Source: Pseudomonadota bacterium
Lineage (GTDB): Bacteria; Desulfobacterota; Desulfovibrionia; Desulfovibrionales; Desulfovibrionaceae
NCBI GenBank assembly: GCA_018822105.1
Contig: JAHJLB010000011.1
Location: forward strand, 124,001-188,000
Direction of reading: 5' to 3'
Length of the DNA stretch: 64,000 nucleotides
The position numbers and the translations under genes are program-made. Every line of letters begins with the position of its first letter. Within the stretch, counting starts at the first letter, position 1. Shown in pieces: positions 1-10,190 of the stretch. Under the pieces are notes generated by a model. It saw only the letters and a list, made by a program, of their open reading frames with translations, was not told where the DNA came from and did not search any database.

Positions 1-1767
1 GGTCAAGACGGCCTGCTCGAAGTCCGGCTGGCGGCTGAATGTGGTCAGGGCGTCGAAGCGCATCTTGAGGGTGCGGATGTCCGCAAAGCCCGCGCCCAAG
101 GCGGCATCGGCCACGCGGCTGTCCGCGTCCTGGCCGCTGGCGAACAGGGCCCGCAGGCGCTGGCCGAAGAAGTCCAGCATCTTCGCCTGCGCCTCCTCCG
201 GGGCCAGCTTCCACTTCACGCCCGCGTAGCCTTCCGTCTTGTCGAAGCCCTCCTGGGCCCAGGCAAGCACCTCGTCGAGCCTCAGGCGCAGGCCGTGCTC
301 CATGACGATGCGGCTGATGCCCAGGGCCGCGCGGCGCAGAGCGTAGGGGTCGGCCGCCCCGGTGGGGATCATGCCCAGACCGAAGCATCCGGCCATGGTG
401 TCGGCCTTGTCGGCGATGGCCAGGAGGGCGCCGGGAAGGGTCGCGGGCACCGGGGAATCCGGCCCGGCGGGCAGGTACTGCTCGGCGATGGCCTGGGCGG
501 TCAACTCGCTCTCGCCCTTTTTGCGGGCGTAGATGCCGCCGATGACGCCCTGCAGGCTGTCGAACTCGTACACCAGCTCGCTCATGAGGTCGGCCTTGGC
601 CAGCCGGCCGGCGCGCTTCAGGTCGGCCACAGGCAGGCCGCAGGCTTGGGCCAGCCGGCCGCACAGGATTTCCAGGCGGCGGGACTTGTCGCCCATGCTG
701 CCGAGGGGGCCGAGAAAAACAACGCTGTCGAGCTTGGCCAGCCACTCGTCCAGGCTCGTGTCCAGGTCGGCCTCCCAGAAGAAGCGGGCGTCCTCCAGCC
801 GGGCCTTCAGCACACGCTCCCAGCCTTTTTTGACCAGGGCCATGTCCAGGGGCTCGATGTTCAGGGTGGTCAGGAAATACGGCAGCAGGTTGCCGTCCGC
901 CCCGGTGATGCCGAAACTCTTCTGGTGGCTCTGCATGCTGGTCAGGAGCACCTGCGCGGGCAGCTCCAGGTACAGCCGGGCGAATTCGCCCAGGATGGGC
1001 CGGGGGAACTCCACCAGGTTGGCCACCTCAAGGAGCAGGCTCTCGTCCCAGACAACTGCGCCGCCCAGGGTGGCGGCCAGGCGGTCGCCCTCGGCGCGAA
1101 CGAGCTCCAGGCGCTCGCGGGCGTCCAGCACCACGTTGCCCTTGTCGCGGATGATGTCGAAATAGTCCACGGCGCTGTCCACGGCAAAGGGGCCGGGGCC
1201 CAGCACCCGGTGGCCGAAGGTGACGCGGCCGCTGGTCAGGCCCGCAATGTCGATGGGCACCACGTTTTCGTCCAGCAGGGCCAGCACCCAGCGCAAGGGG
1301 CGGCCGAAGAGAAAGTCCATGCTGCCCCACTTCATGCGCTTGGGGAAGGACAGGGATTTGCAGGCCGCGAGGCAGAGCCCGGGCAGGATGTCCTGGGTCA
1401 GGCCGCCGCCCACGGTCTTGCGCGCGGCCAGATACTCGCCCTTGGGGGTCTGCTGCACGAAGAGGTCGGCCTCGGACACGCCCTGGGTCTTGGCGAAGCC
1501 AAGGCCGGCCTTGGTCAGCTGTCCGTCGGCGTAGGCGATGCGCACGGGCGGGCCGGAGACGATCTCCTCCTCCAGGCGCTGGCTGGGAGCCAGTCCGGAG
1601 ACGTGGGCCACAAGGCGTCGCGGGGTGGCGTAGGTCTTGACCCCGGCATGGTCGATGCGCGCCTCGGCCAGCAGACGCTCGAACAGCTCCACCAGATCCT
1701 CGCCCAGGCGCGGCACGAAGCGCGCGGGCATTTCCTCGGTGCCTATTTCCAGTATGAATTCAGACAT
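1..1767 (-). CDS. glyS: Glycyl-tRNA synthetase beta subunit (partial, 3' end outside window)
   Basis: This is the beta chain of the alpha2-beta2 bacterial glycyl-tRNA synthetase, which charges tRNA-Gly in the cytoplasm. Translation from the ATG at 1767 begins MSEFILEIGTEEMPARF, the conserved start of GlyS, and stays open for 589 codons to the window edge. GlyS is normally near 690 residues, so about 100 C-terminal residues (the tRNA-binding end) are missing only because the window stops. The gene starts 15 bases after glyQ ends, so the two subunits are almost certainly co-transcribed. Nothing unusual is visible in the part present. Confidence 0.97.
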   Translation of the reverse strand, partial: MSEFILEIGTEEMPARFVPRLGEDLVELFERLLAEARIDHAGVKTYATPRRLVAHVSGLAPSQRLEEEIVSGPPVRIAYADGQLTKAGLGFAKTQGVSEADLFVQQTPKGEYLAARKTVGGGLTQDILPGLCLAACKSLSFPKRMKWGSMDFLFGRPLRWVLALLDENVVPIDIAGLTSGRVTFGHRVLGPGPFAVDSAVDYFDIIRDKGNVVLDARERLELVRAEGDRLAATLGGAVVWDESLLLEVANLVEFPRPILGEFARLYLELPAQVLLTSMQSHQKSFGITGADGNLLPYFLTTLNIEPLDMALVKKGWERVLKARLEDARFFWEADLDTSLDEWLAKLDSVVFLGPLGSMGDKSRRLEILCGRLAQACGLPVADLKRAGRLAKADLMSELVYEFDSLQGVIGGIYARKKGESELTAQAIAEQYLPAGPDSPVPATLPGALLAIADKADTMAGCFGLGMIPTGAADPYALRRAALGISRIVMEHGLRLRLDEVLAWAQEGFDKTEGYAGVKWKLAPEEAQAKMLDFFGQRLRALFASGQDADSRVADAALGAGFADIRTLKMRFDALTTFSRQPDFEQAVLT

Positions 1768-1782
1768 ATGGTGTTGCTCCGA

Positions 1783-2655
1783 CTATTTTTCGGCGAGCAT
1801 GGGGTAGCCCATGGCCTCGCGCTGGGCGGCGTACAGGGCGGCGATGGCCGAGGCCAGGTTGCGCACCCGGCCGATGTACCCCGTGCGTTCGGTGATGGAG
1901 ATGGCCCCGCGCGCGTCCAGAAGATTGAAGGTGTGCGAACACTTGAGGCAGTAGTCGTAGGCGGGCCAGGGCACCCCGGCCTCCACCAGGCGCTTGCACT
2001 CGCCTTCGAACTTGTTGAACATGTCGAGGAGCATGACGGCGTCGGAGAGCTCGAAATTGTACTTCGACTGTTCCACCTCATTCTGGTGGTACACATGCCC
2101 ATAGGTCACCGTGTCGTTCCACATGAGCTCGTAAACCGACTCCTTCTCCTGCAGATACATGGAGATGCGCTCAAGGCCGTAGGTGATCTCCACGCTGGTG
2201 GGGAACAGGTCAAGGCCGCCCACCTGCTGGAAGTAGGTGAACTGCGTCACCTCCATGCCGTTGAGCCAGACCTCCCAGCCCAGGCCCCAGGCGCCCAGGG
2301 TCGGCGACTCCCAGTCGTCCTCCACAAAGCGGATGTCGTGGGCCGCGGGGTCGATGCCCAGGGCGCGCAGGCTGTCCAGGTACAGGTCCTGGACGTTCTC
2401 CGGCGAGGGCTTCAGGATCACCTGGAACTGGTAGTAGTGCTGCAGGCGGTTGGGGTTCTCGCCGTAGCGACCGTCCGTGGGCCGCCGCGAGGGCTCCACG
2501 TAGGCCACATTCCAGGGCTCCGGCCCGATGACCCGGAAAAACGTGGAGGGGTTGAAGGTCCCGGCCCCGCACTCGATGTCAAAGGGCTGGACCAGCACGC
2601 AGCCCCGGTCCGTCCAGAAGCGCTGCAAGGTTTGGATCACGTCTTGAAAGTGCAT
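1783..2655 (-). CDS. glyQ: Glycyl-tRNA synthetase alpha subunit
   Basis: The 290-residue alpha chain carries the class II catalytic core that activates glycine. The N-terminus [20 protein letters not shown] and the motifs [26 protein letters not shown] and [20 protein letters not shown] are diagnostic of GlyQ. Length is the usual one. The ATG at 2655 has a GGAG ribosome-binding sequence just upstream. It lies 18 bases downstream of recO and directly before glyS in the same minus-strand run. Confidence 0.98.
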   Translation of the reverse strand: MHFQDVIQTLQRFWTDRGCVLVQPFDIECGAGTFNPSTFFRVIGPEPWNVAYVEPSRRPTDGRYGENPNRLQHYYQFQVILKPSPENVQDLYLDSLRALGIDPAAHDIRFVEDDWESPTLGAWGLGWEVWLNGMEVTQFTYFQQVGGLDLFPTSVEITYGLERISMYLQEKESVYELMWNDTVTYGHVYHQNEVEQSKYNFELSDAVMLLDMFNKFEGECKRLVEAGVPWPAYDYCLKCSHTFNLLDARGAISITERTGYIGRVRNLASAIAALYAAQREAMGYPMLAEK

Positions 2656-2673
2656 GCATGTCTCCAGATAAAC

Positions 2674-3459
2674 CTAGATTTTCCGATACATTCCGTATTC
2701 CCACTGCAGGCCCAGATGGTAGGCCACGAAACGGTCCACCACCCGCCCCAGCTGCCGGCGCATCACCGGATCAAGCATCAGCCTGGGCCAGTCCGCGGGC
2801 CGGCTCTGGCCGATCCATTCCAGGGCGCGCACCGCCCCGGCAGACATCGGCTCGGCCTGCGGATCGCCGCAAGCTGCGCAGACAAGGCCGCCACGCTCCA
2901 CCGAAAAGGCCAAGGTCTGCGCCGCTGCGGGAGATTCCGCCACTGCAGGAGGGGCTCCCCCGGCATGCTGCCAGGCCATACGGCCGCAGCAGACGCACAG
3001 CGTCAGATCCGGCTTCAGCCCCTGCTCGAACGTCAGCTTGGCCTTGAACAGCAGCGGCAGCATCTCCGCGCCGACCTCGCTGCCTTCCAGGGTGTCCAAG
3101 GTCTCCAGCAAGAGCTCGAAGGCCGGGCGCGCGCCCTGTTGGCCGATCTGCACGGCCTCCACGAACTTCAGGCAGTGTGCAACCAGCCCCAGCTTGCGCG
3201 AATCGGCGCGCAGACCGGGAAAGGCATTCAGCAGCGTGCCTTCCTCAAGAATCATGTAGGAGCCGCGCCGATTGCTGCCGACCCGGAAGGTGCCCAGCAC
3301 GAGCTGGTCGAGGCAGCCGCAGAAGCGCCGGGTGCTCCGGCTGCCCCCAAAGGCGAAGGCCGTGATCAGGCCCCGTCCCGCGCAGAACAATCTGACCCAG
3401 ATGTCCGTCTCCCGAAAACGGCCCACCTTGAGCACCAGGGCCTTTTCGGTGAACTCCAT
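2674..3459 (-). CDS. recO: DNA repair protein RecO
   Basis: RecO helps load RecA on SSB-coated single-stranded DNA in the RecFOR pathway. The 261-residue protein starts with the OB-fold region (MEFTEKALVLKVGRFRETD) and continues into a helical domain. Four cysteines in two CxxC pairs (CVCC near residue 155 and CAAC further on) fit the zinc site found in many RecO proteins. The start at 3459 has a good GGGAG site. It sits between the RodZ-like gene and glyQ. Confidence 0.93.
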   Translation of the reverse strand: MEFTEKALVLKVGRFRETDIWVRLFCAGRGLITAFAFGGSRSTRRFCGCLDQLVLGTFRVGSNRRGSYMILEEGTLLNAFPGLRADSRKLGLVAHCLKFVEAVQIGQQGARPAFELLLETLDTLEGSEVGAEMLPLLFKAKLTFEQGLKPDLTLCVCCGRMAWQHAGGAPPAVAESPAAAQTLAFSVERGGLVCAACGDPQAEPMSAGAVRALEWIGQSRPADWPRLMLDPVMRRQLGRVVDRFVAYHLGLQWEYGMYRKI

Positions 3460-3498
3460 GCCCCCGTCTCCCGTCCCGGGCCAAGGACCAACGCCTGC

Positions 3499-4548
3499 CT
3501 AGCGCGCCCCGAACTCCACGGTGTCGATATTGCCGCGCCTGCCCTCGTAGGGGTGGTCCTTTCCGTCCACCCGGAACGTCACGCCGCCGGCATTGCCCAG
3601 GCGCACGCGCATCCGGCTCGAATATTCGACCTGCTTGATCTCGCCGTTGCGCAGGGTGAAGCTCCTGGACTGCTGGCCGTCGTTCACCTCGACCCAGCAG
3701 ACCTCGTCCTCCTTGGCCGTGATGGTCAACAGGTGCATGCCCGGCGTGCGGACCTCGACCACCGGCTCCTTGCGCGACGCCTCCAAGGAGGAGGCCGGGG
3801 CGTTGCTCGCGCCCCCCGAAACGCCAAGGGCTGCCGCCGGAGCGGACGCGCGCGCGGCCTCGTGGACCGACGGCCCGCCGGGTGCGCCAGGCCCGTCGGA
3901 TGCGGACGGGGTGGCCTCTGTCGCGGCGTCATCCGGCGACATGGCGCTGGTGGCGTTCTCCTGGACCGTGGCATTGGCGGCATCAAGCGCGGGCTGCGCG
4001 GCCGGGACCGGGGGCGGCGGCGTTACGGACTGCGGGCGCTGGAATTGCACGAGCAGCCCGACAAGGGCGGCCACAAGCAGGGCGAGCACAAGCACGGAGC
4101 GCCAGGAGCCGCTCTGCCTCGGCTTGCTCAGGGCGAAACGGTTCGGCAAGGCCTGGGACGCGGTCTCGCGCTCCGGCGCGGACGCGTGGTGCGGAAGGTG
4201 CTGCGCTGGCTGCTCCGGCCGGGACCCCGGCATTGCGGAATCGCCGGTGGACGTGGAAAACTCGGCTGTTGCGCTTGGGCCGACCTGGGGCAGATACTTG
4301 GCCTGCTCCACGTCGTACTGCAGGTCCACCACCTGGCCCAGTTCGTCGGCGTCAAGCCCGACCATCCAGGCGATGTTGCGCACGTAGCCCTTGAGGTACA
4401 CAGGATGCGGCAGGGAACTGACCTGACCTTCCTCGATGGCCGCCAGGTTGCGGCGGCTGATCTTGGTCGCGTCCATCACGTCCCGGATGGAGATCCCCCG
4501 CCGCTCGCGCTCCCTTTTCAGGAGCGCACCAACTTCAAGCAGATTCAT
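3499..4548 (-). CDS. RodZ-like helix-turn-helix membrane protein with C-terminal DUF4115 domain
   Basis: The 349-residue protein has a Cro/XRE-type HTH at about residues 8-70 (RERRGISIRDVMDATKISRR), a linker, one membrane helix near residues 150-170 (SVLVLALLVAALVGLLVQF), a low-complexity Ala/Pro/Ser stretch and a C-terminal beta-domain with KEDEVCWVEVNDGQQSRSF of the RodZ/DUF4115 type. In RodZ this layout links MreB inside the cell to the wall machinery outside. A cell-shape role is inferred from the architecture; no mreB is present here. It is co-directional with recO and the SurA-like gene. Confidence 0.85.
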   Translation of the reverse strand: MNLLEVGALLKRERERRGISIRDVMDATKISRRNLAAIEEGQVSSLPHPVYLKGYVRNIAWMVGLDADELGQVVDLQYDVEQAKYLPQVGPSATAEFSTSTGDSAMPGSRPEQPAQHLPHHASAPERETASQALPNRFALSKPRQSGSWRSVLVLALLVAALVGLLVQFQRPQSVTPPPPVPAAQPALDAANATVQENATSAMSPDDAATEATPSASDGPGAPGGPSVHEAARASAPAAALGVSGGASNAPASSLEASRKEPVVEVRTPGMHLLTITAKEDEVCWVEVNDGQQSRSFTLRNGEIKQVEYSSRMRVRLGNAGGVTFRVDGKDHPYEGRRGNIDTVEFGAR

Positions 4549-4575
4549 CGCAATTCCCCACGCGCAGCAAACTGA

Positions 4576-5553
4576 CTACAAGTTCCTGTACTCAATGACG
4601 GCTTTGTCCCGTTGCTTTTTCATATACTCCTGAAATACCTTCTCAAACTTTCCTTCATGCAAAGACTGGTAGATCTGCTCGCGCACGGCATCCAGGGGAA
4701 GCTCTTCCCCCTCCTTCAGGCTGACCACCTGAAGCAGACCTTCGAACTCCTGCACACGCACAGGCGGGGTGATCTGCCCAGGCTTGAGCCCGCGCAGCGC
4801 CTCGCTCCAATCGGGCGCAAGATCCTTCCAGGCGATGAAGCCGATGTCGCCGCCCTGTCCTGCGCCAGGCCCCTGGGTATACTTGTTCGCCGCCTCGGCA
4901 AAGGTCGTCTGCCCGGTCTCGATGGCGTTCTTGACGTCCAGGGCCTTCACTCCCGCCGGCAGGAGGACCATGGCGAGCTGGACCATGCTGTCCTTGGAGA
5001 ACTCGGCCTTGCGCTCCAGGTACTGCTGCTCCACCTCGGAGTCAGTGACCACCACCTTGTTCGACACCACTCCGCCGATGAGGCGGTGCCTGATGAGGTC
5101 GCGCCTCATGTTGCGGATAAAGTCCTCGCGGCTCATGCGCTGCATGGCCAGCTGCTTCTTGAAGTCCTCCTCGCTCAGCTGGCGCTTCGCGCGGAACTCC
5201 TTGATCTGCTCCTCCACCTCGGCATCGCTGACCTTGAGCTTGTAGCGTTCGGAATCCTGAAGGATGAGCAGGTCGTCGATCATCTGGTCCAGGGTCTGGC
5301 GGCGGAGTTCTGCGAGCTTCAGCATCTCCTGGGGAGCCAGGGTGCGTCCGCGCATCTGCTCGTACACGGGGCGCAGGCGCTCATCGAGTTCAAAGCGCGT
5401 AATGATCTTGCCGTTCACCGTGGCCACAATGCCATCAAGCACGATATCCTCCGCCTGAACGGGGCTGGCGAAGGTCAACAACGCCAGCGCTGCCGCCGCA
5501 AGCAGGGAAAGGGGGGCTGCGTTGCCGCTGAGAAGGGACCGGAATGCGCGCAT
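4576..5553 (-). CDS. SurA-like periplasmic chaperone / peptidyl-prolyl isomerase
   Basis: The 325-residue protein starts at the ATG at 5553, preceded by GAGGAGA, and has a clear signal peptide ending in FASPVQAED. A SurA N-terminal chaperone domain follows (EDIVLDGIVATVNGKIITRF), then one parvulin domain with GPGAGQGGDIGFIAWKDL and LKPGQITPPV. SurA proteins assist outer-membrane protein folding. E. coli SurA has two parvulin domains and this one has one, as is common outside the enterobacteria. An open extension upstream of 5553 lacks a ribosome site and was not used. It lies downstream of a second PPIase-like gene. Confidence 0.9.
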   Translation of the reverse strand: MRAFRSLLSGNAAPLSLLAAAALALLTFASPVQAEDIVLDGIVATVNGKIITRFELDERLRPVYEQMRGRTLAPQEMLKLAELRRQTLDQMIDDLLILQDSERYKLKVSDAEVEEQIKEFRAKRQLSEEDFKKQLAMQRMSREDFIRNMRRDLIRHRLIGGVVSNKVVVTDSEVEQQYLERKAEFSKDSMVQLAMVLLPAGVKALDVKNAIETGQTTFAEAANKYTQGPGAGQGGDIGFIAWKDLAPDWSEALRGLKPGQITPPVRVQEFEGLLQVVSLKEGEELPLDAVREQIYQSLHEGKFEKVFQEYMKKQRDKAVIEYRNL

Positions 5554-5626
5554 GTTTCTCCTCACACAATGAAAATATGGACCATGCACCCGCCGTCTGG
5601 GCGGGATCAGCTGACCTGGGGGGAGG

Positions 5627-6652
5627 TTACCCCGTCTCGTTGCCGCTGGCAACGCCCTCTTGCCCGCCCTTCGCATCGGCCTCCGCAGGCGGCGCCTCGG
5701 GGGGCAGGTTCTCGTCGTCGTCCTGCTGCAGCAGACGCCCGCTCACCAATATCACCGAGGCGTCCACCGCCTTGCCCAGCCAGGCTTCAAAGGCCTGTTG
5801 GAGCCGCTGCTCCAGCAGGACAGCCTCCACCTGCGGATAGGCCTGGGCCACATCCAGGGTCTGCGCGGGCAGGTTCTTCAGCAGCAGAAGCCCCTCAAAA
5901 ACGCCCCGGCCGGGCAGAACAACCCCTGCCCCGCCTGGCTGGGCGGTGTGCAGGGCCTCTGCCCAGCCGGCGTTCAACAGCTCTCTCGGCACCGTCACTT
6001 CCCGCGCCTGCACCCCGGGAAAGGCCGCGAGCACTGCGGAAACCGTCTTCTTCTGCTGGTACAGGGCCAGGGACTTGTCCACAACCTCCCGGCCAGGACC
6101 GTGGACCACCAGCAGGCGCAAGCGTTCAGGCAGCCGGTACTCGGCCACATGCCCGCGGTAATAGGCCTCGACCTCACGGTAATCCAGGTGGATCTGGGGC
6201 CGCAGCACGAGACGCTGGAACTTCTCCACCCCGCAGGCATAGCGCAGATTCTTGCGCCACATGGCAAGGTCGATGAATTCGTCGGCCAGCATCTGATCAA
6301 AGGAATCGTCCGGGTAGTCGACGCGGACCTTGGCCTCGGCCTGGGCCAGCTCCTCGTCATTGACATCCTGGCCGCGCTTCTCCAGCTCCTGGCTCACCAG
6401 CTCAAGGGCGATGAGCCCGCCCAGTATCTGGCCATAGGCCTCGCGCAGGGCGCCGACCGTGGGCAGCGAGCCGGAAAAGGCGTCGAAATGCAGCAGGTCG
6501 TACTGGAACTCCAGCATCTCCAAACGAATGGGCCGGCCGTTGACCTTGGCCACCACGCCGACCTCGTCCTGAGCCTTGCGGCCGCAGCCCGCAAGAAGGA
6601 TCAGGAACATGAAGGCTATGGGCGCAACCTGCTCACGGATGCGTATGGTCAT
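5627..6652 (-). CDS. Parvulin-like lipoprotein (SurA_N-type, degenerate isomerase domain)
   Basis: The 341-residue protein begins with a lipoprotein signal ending in the lipobox LLAGC, so it should be lipid-anchored. The next segment (VGVVAKVNGRPIRLEMLEFQ) resembles the SurA/PrsA N-terminal chaperone domain. The expected parvulin region (about residues 180-290) is poorly conserved and I see no convincing active-site signature, so it may act only as a chaperone. The tail is acidic and Pro/Ala-rich. Its start codon shares one base with the mfd stop codon, so translation is probably coupled, and the SurA-like gene follows 73 bases later. Confidence 0.8.
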   Translation of the reverse strand: MTIRIREQVAPIAFMFLILLAGCGRKAQDEVGVVAKVNGRPIRLEMLEFQYDLLHFDAFSGSLPTVGALREAYGQILGGLIALELVSQELEKRGQDVNDEELAQAEAKVRVDYPDDSFDQMLADEFIDLAMWRKNLRYACGVEKFQRLVLRPQIHLDYREVEAYYRGHVAEYRLPERLRLLVVHGPGREVVDKSLALYQQKKTVSAVLAAFPGVQAREVTVPRELLNAGWAEALHTAQPGGAGVVLPGRGVFEGLLLLKNLPAQTLDVAQAYPQVEAVLLEQRLQQAFEAWLGKAVDASVILVSGRLLQQDDDENLPPEAPPAEADAKGGQEGVASGNETG

Positions 6653-9600
6653 CAGGCACCGGCCTTGTCCGGCCTGCTCGCGCAGCCGGTTGAAAGCGTC
6701 TCCAGTTCAGAGCGCAAGTACTCCAACCCTCTGCCCACGTCCAGACCTTCCGGGTAACGCACCTCAAGTTTGGACGGCGGCAACAGCCGGGCCTGACGCG
6801 TCCCTGCGCCCACCCAGGCCACCAGCGCCTCCGGCGACACGGCCCCGGTCTCCTGGCCCCAGACCAGCACGGCGCGCACGGGCGACAGCTCGGCCCGGAG
6901 CACCTGCAGCCGGGCCAGCACGGCCTTGACCTCCAGCACGGACAGGAAGTTCTTCGCCTCCTCCGGCAAGGGCCCGAAGCGGTCGCGCATCTCCGCGGCC
7001 AGCTCCACCAGAAGCGTCTGGCTGCGCGCGCTGGACAGGGCCTTGTAATAGCGCAGACGCTCCTTGGGGTCGGTCACGTAGTCCGCAGGCAGATGCGCCT
7101 CGAACACGAACTGCAGCTCCGGGTTGGTCTCCTGGGTCAGGGGCCCGCCACGGATGCGCCGCACCTCCTCCTCAAGCATCTCCAGGAACAGGTCCAGGCC
7201 CACGCGGGCTATCTGCCCGGACTGGACCTCGCCCAGGATGTTGCCGGCCCCGCGCAGGCGCAGGTCCTCCATGGCCACCTGAAAGCCCGCGCCCAGGTAG
7301 TCCAGATCCAGGATGATGCGCAGGCGGCGCCTGCTGATCTCCGGCAGGCGCTCCAGGGAAGGCACGACGAAATAGGCGTAGGCCTGGCGGTCGCTGCGGC
7401 CCACGCGGCCGCGCAACTGGTACAGTTGGCCCAGTCCGAACATCTGGGCCTGGTCCACCACCAGGGTGTTGGCGTTGGGGAAGTCCAGCCCGGACTCCAC
7501 GATGGCCGTGCACACCAAGACGTCCAGCTCCTTGTGCCAGAAGCCGTGCATGGCGTCCTCCAGGGCGCGCTCGTTCATCTGGCCGTGGGCCATGCCCACG
7601 CGCGCCCCTGGCGCGAGCTTGCGCACGTATTCGGCCACCTGCTCCAGCCCCTCCACCCGGTTGTAGACCCAGAACACCTGGCCGCCGCGCTCCAGCTCAC
7701 GGGCCAGCACAGTGCCCAACAGGGCGTCGTCGCGCTCCGCCAGGGCTGTCTCCACGGGCTTGCGGTCCTCGGGCGGGGTCTCGATGACCGACAGACCGCG
7801 CAGGCCCGAGAGGGAGAGCTGCAGCGTGCGCGGAATGGGCGTGGCCGTGAGGGTCAGCACGTCGATGTTCTTGCGCAGAAGCTTCAGCTTCTCCTTGTGC
7901 TTGACCCCGAAGCGCTGCTCCTCGTCCAGGATGAGCAGGCCCAGGTTCGGCAGATCCACGTCCTTGGAGATCAGGCGGTGGGTGCCGATGAGGATGTCGA
8001 TCTCCCCGCGCGCCGCCGCCTGGACGATGAGCTTCTGGCGCGCCGGCGGCACAAAGCGGCTGAGCATGCCCACGCGCACGGGGAAGCCCTCCATGCGCCG
8101 TGTGAAGGTCTGGTAGTGCTGCTCCGCCAGCACCGTGGTGGGGCAGAGCAAGGCCACCTGCCGGCCGTCGGACACGGCGCGGAAGGCCGCGCGCAGGGCG
8201 ACCTCGGTCTTGCCGAAGCCCACGTCGCCGCAGACCAGGCGGTCCATGGGCTCGCTTCCGGCCATGTCGGCAAAGACGTCTTCAATGGCGCGCGCCTGGT
8301 CCGGGGTCTCCTCAAAGCCGAAGGTGGCCTCGAACTCGCGGTACATCTCGTCCGGCGGGCCGTAGGAATAGCCCTTGGCCACGCGGCGGAAGGCATACAT
8401 CTCAACCAAATCCTGGGCTATCTTCTCGATGGCCTTGCGGGCGCGCTCCGTGCTCTTGGCCCACAGGCTGCCGCCCAGGCGGTCCAGGCGCGGGTCGTTG
8501 CCTTCCGGGCCCTTGAAGCGCTGGATGAGGTTCAGGCGGTCCACAGGCAGGTACAGCTTGTCGTCCCCGTCGAAGAACAACAGCAGATAGTCGTTGGCCA
8601 CGGCCCCGACCTTCAGGTGGTGCAGCCCGCCGAAGCGCGAGACCCCGTACTCGCGGTGCACCAGCAGATCGTCCACGCCCAGGTCGTCGTGGCGCGACAG
8701 GCCTTCAAAGGCCTTCTTGCGGTCGGCCCGGACCTGGGGCGCGGCCTCGGGCTGGAGGATGTTTTCCGGCAGGATGGACAGCCCGCAGAAGGAAAGCTCC
8801 ATGCCGCTATTGAGGGGCGAGATGAGCGCCACCACGCCGCGTCCGCCAGGCTGGTACTCCGTGCCGACGCGCAGGCCCTCCTGCTCGGCCAGGCCCAGGA
8901 ACTTCCGGCGCGAGCGCTCGGTGTGGAAGCTCAAGAGCACCTGCGAGCCCGAGGTGGTCCATTCGCGCAGGGCCGTGGTCAGGGCGGTCCAGGGCCGGCG
9001 GGCGCTGTCGGGCCGCCAGAAGAGATCCTGGAAGCTCTGGTAGCTCTTCTCCGGCAGGTCCACTCCATGCTTCTCCTGGCCCATGACCAGATCCTCGAAG
9101 GCCACCTGGCGCTTGCCCTGCCAGGTCTTGCGGGCCGACTCCTCAGGCCAGCACAGGGCGTGCAGCGGCCAGCGCCAGCCGCTCTCTACAGCCTCGCGCT
9201 CCAGGAAGGAGCGCCAACCCGCGTGCTGGTCCGACAGACGGTTGCGCAGCTCCGGGGCAGAGCCCAGGAGAAACACAGCCTCCTGCGGCAGAAAGGCGTC
9301 CAGGTTGGCCGAATCCGGGTAGAACAGGCCGGGCCAGAGAAAGGCGTCGGAGCGCTCCACACGCTCGCCCAGCTCCTGCTCCAGGGCCACGGCCATGTCC
9401 CCGCTCATGCGCAGGCGGCGCCAATGCTCAATGGCCTGCTCCAGCGCGCGCGCGTCCAGGAGCCCTGGGGACACCGGAAGCAGGGTCATCTCCTTGAGTT
9501 CGGCGCGGGAACGCTGGGTGGCCGGGTCAAAGAGGCGGATCTCATCCAGGCTGTCGCCGAAGAATTCCAAGCGCAGGGGCAGGGCATAGCCCGAGGCAAA

Positions 9601-10131
9601 GATGTCCACGATGTCGCCGCGCACGGCGATCTCGCCCACGGCCGTGACCACCGGGCGGCGCACGTAGCCCCAGGCCACGGCCTGCTCCAGCAGCATCTCC
9701 GGGGACAGCTCCTCGCCGCGCGCCAGGGTGAGCGTGCTGTGCTCCACCGCCTCCACCGAGGGCCAGCGCGGCAGCAGATTGTCCACGGTCAAAAGCACGA
9801 TGCGCGGCTTGCGGCCAAAGCAAAGGCCATGCAGCGCAGCCCAGCGCTCTGCCCAGTCCTCGGCCGTGGGCTTGCGCGGCAGGTGCTGCGGCAGGGTGAT
9901 GACGGCGCGCTCCCAGGCCGGGAGGAGCTCGTCCGGCGGCCCGCTGAACAGGGCGAGGAGTCCTTCCAGTTCACGAAACTCGCGCGCGCCTGCGGCCACC
10001 AGGACCACGTCCTGCCCGGCCCCGCGCAGGGCGTGGGCCAGAAAGGCCTGGGTGCCGGGGCCGCTCTTGAACACGCGCAGCGCGCCGCCTCGGCCCTGGA
10101 AGAATGCACTCAATTCCTGCGGAAACTGCAC
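6652..10131 (-). CDS. mfd: Transcription-repair coupling factor Mfd
   Basis: Mfd removes stalled RNA polymerase from lesions and recruits UvrA. The 1159-residue protein has the UvrB-like N-terminal region, an RNA-polymerase-interacting CarD-like domain (DDLLVHREYGVSRFGGLHHL), a superfamily 2 motor with Walker A GDVGFGKTEVALRAAF and DEEQRFGVKHKEKLK, and a C-terminal TRCF domain. I prefer the GTG at 10131 because GGAG lies 8 bases before it. A GTG at 10158 would add nine residues but has no ribosome site. It heads a minus-strand run towards glyS. Confidence 0.97.
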   Translation of the reverse strand: MQFPQELSAFFQGRGGALRVFKSGPGTQAFLAHALRGAGQDVVLVAAGAREFRELEGLLALFSGPPDELLPAWERAVITLPQHLPRKPTAEDWAERWAALHGLCFGRKPRIVLLTVDNLLPRWPSVEAVEHSTLTLARGEELSPEMLLEQAVAWGYVRRPVVTAVGEIAVRGDIVDIFASGYALPLRLEFFGDSLDEIRLFDPATQRSRAELKEMTLLPVSPGLLDARALEQAIEHWRRLRMSGDMAVALEQELGERVERSDAFLWPGLFYPDSANLDAFLPQEAVFLLGSAPELRNRLSDQHAGWRSFLEREAVESGWRWPLHALCWPEESARKTWQGKRQVAFEDLVMGQEKHGVDLPEKSYQSFQDLFWRPDSARRPWTALTTALREWTTSGSQVLLSFHTERSRRKFLGLAEQEGLRVGTEYQPGGRGVVALISPLNSGMELSFCGLSILPENILQPEAAPQVRADRKKAFEGLSRHDDLGVDDLLVHREYGVSRFGGLHHLKVGAVANDYLLLFFDGDDKLYLPVDRLNLIQRFKGPEGNDPRLDRLGGSLWAKSTERARKAIEKIAQDLVEMYAFRRVAKGYSYGPPDEMYREFEATFGFEETPDQARAIEDVFADMAGSEPMDRLVCGDVGFGKTEVALRAAFRAVSDGRQVALLCPTTVLAEQHYQTFTRRMEGFPVRVGMLSRFVPPARQKLIVQAAARGEIDILIGTHRLISKDVDLPNLGLLILDEEQRFGVKHKEKLKLLRKNIDVLTLTATPIPRTLQLSLSGLRGLSVIETPPEDRKPVETALAERDDALLGTVLARELERGGQVFWVYNRVEGLEQVAEYVRKLAPGARVGMAHGQMNERALEDAMHGFWHKELDVLVCTAIVESGLDFPNANTLVVDQAQMFGLGQLYQLRGRVGRSDRQAYAYFVVPSLERLPEISRRRLRIILDLDYLGAGFQVAMEDLRLRGAGNILGEVQSGQIARVGLDLFLEMLEEEVRRIRGGPLTQETNPELQFVFEAHLPADYVTDPKERLRYYKALSSARSQTLLVELAAEMRDRFGPLPEEAKNFLSVLEVKAVLARLQVLRAELSPVRAVLVWGQETGAVSPEALVAWVGAGTRQARLLPPSKLEVRYPEGLDVGRGLEYLRSELETLSTGCASRPDKAGA

Positions 10132-10190
10132 GGCAAAAACTCCAGCGCGCGGCGCCACGAATCATGGCGTCGCGTCATGTGGTTGCGGAA

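Noticed and set aside
295-4575. A 1426-codon plus-strand open frame
   Set aside because: It lies opposite glyS, glyQ, recO and the RodZ-like gene, which have clear family motifs. Its translation is low-complexity (His/Gln/Ala/Gly) as expected from an antisense frame of high-GC genes.
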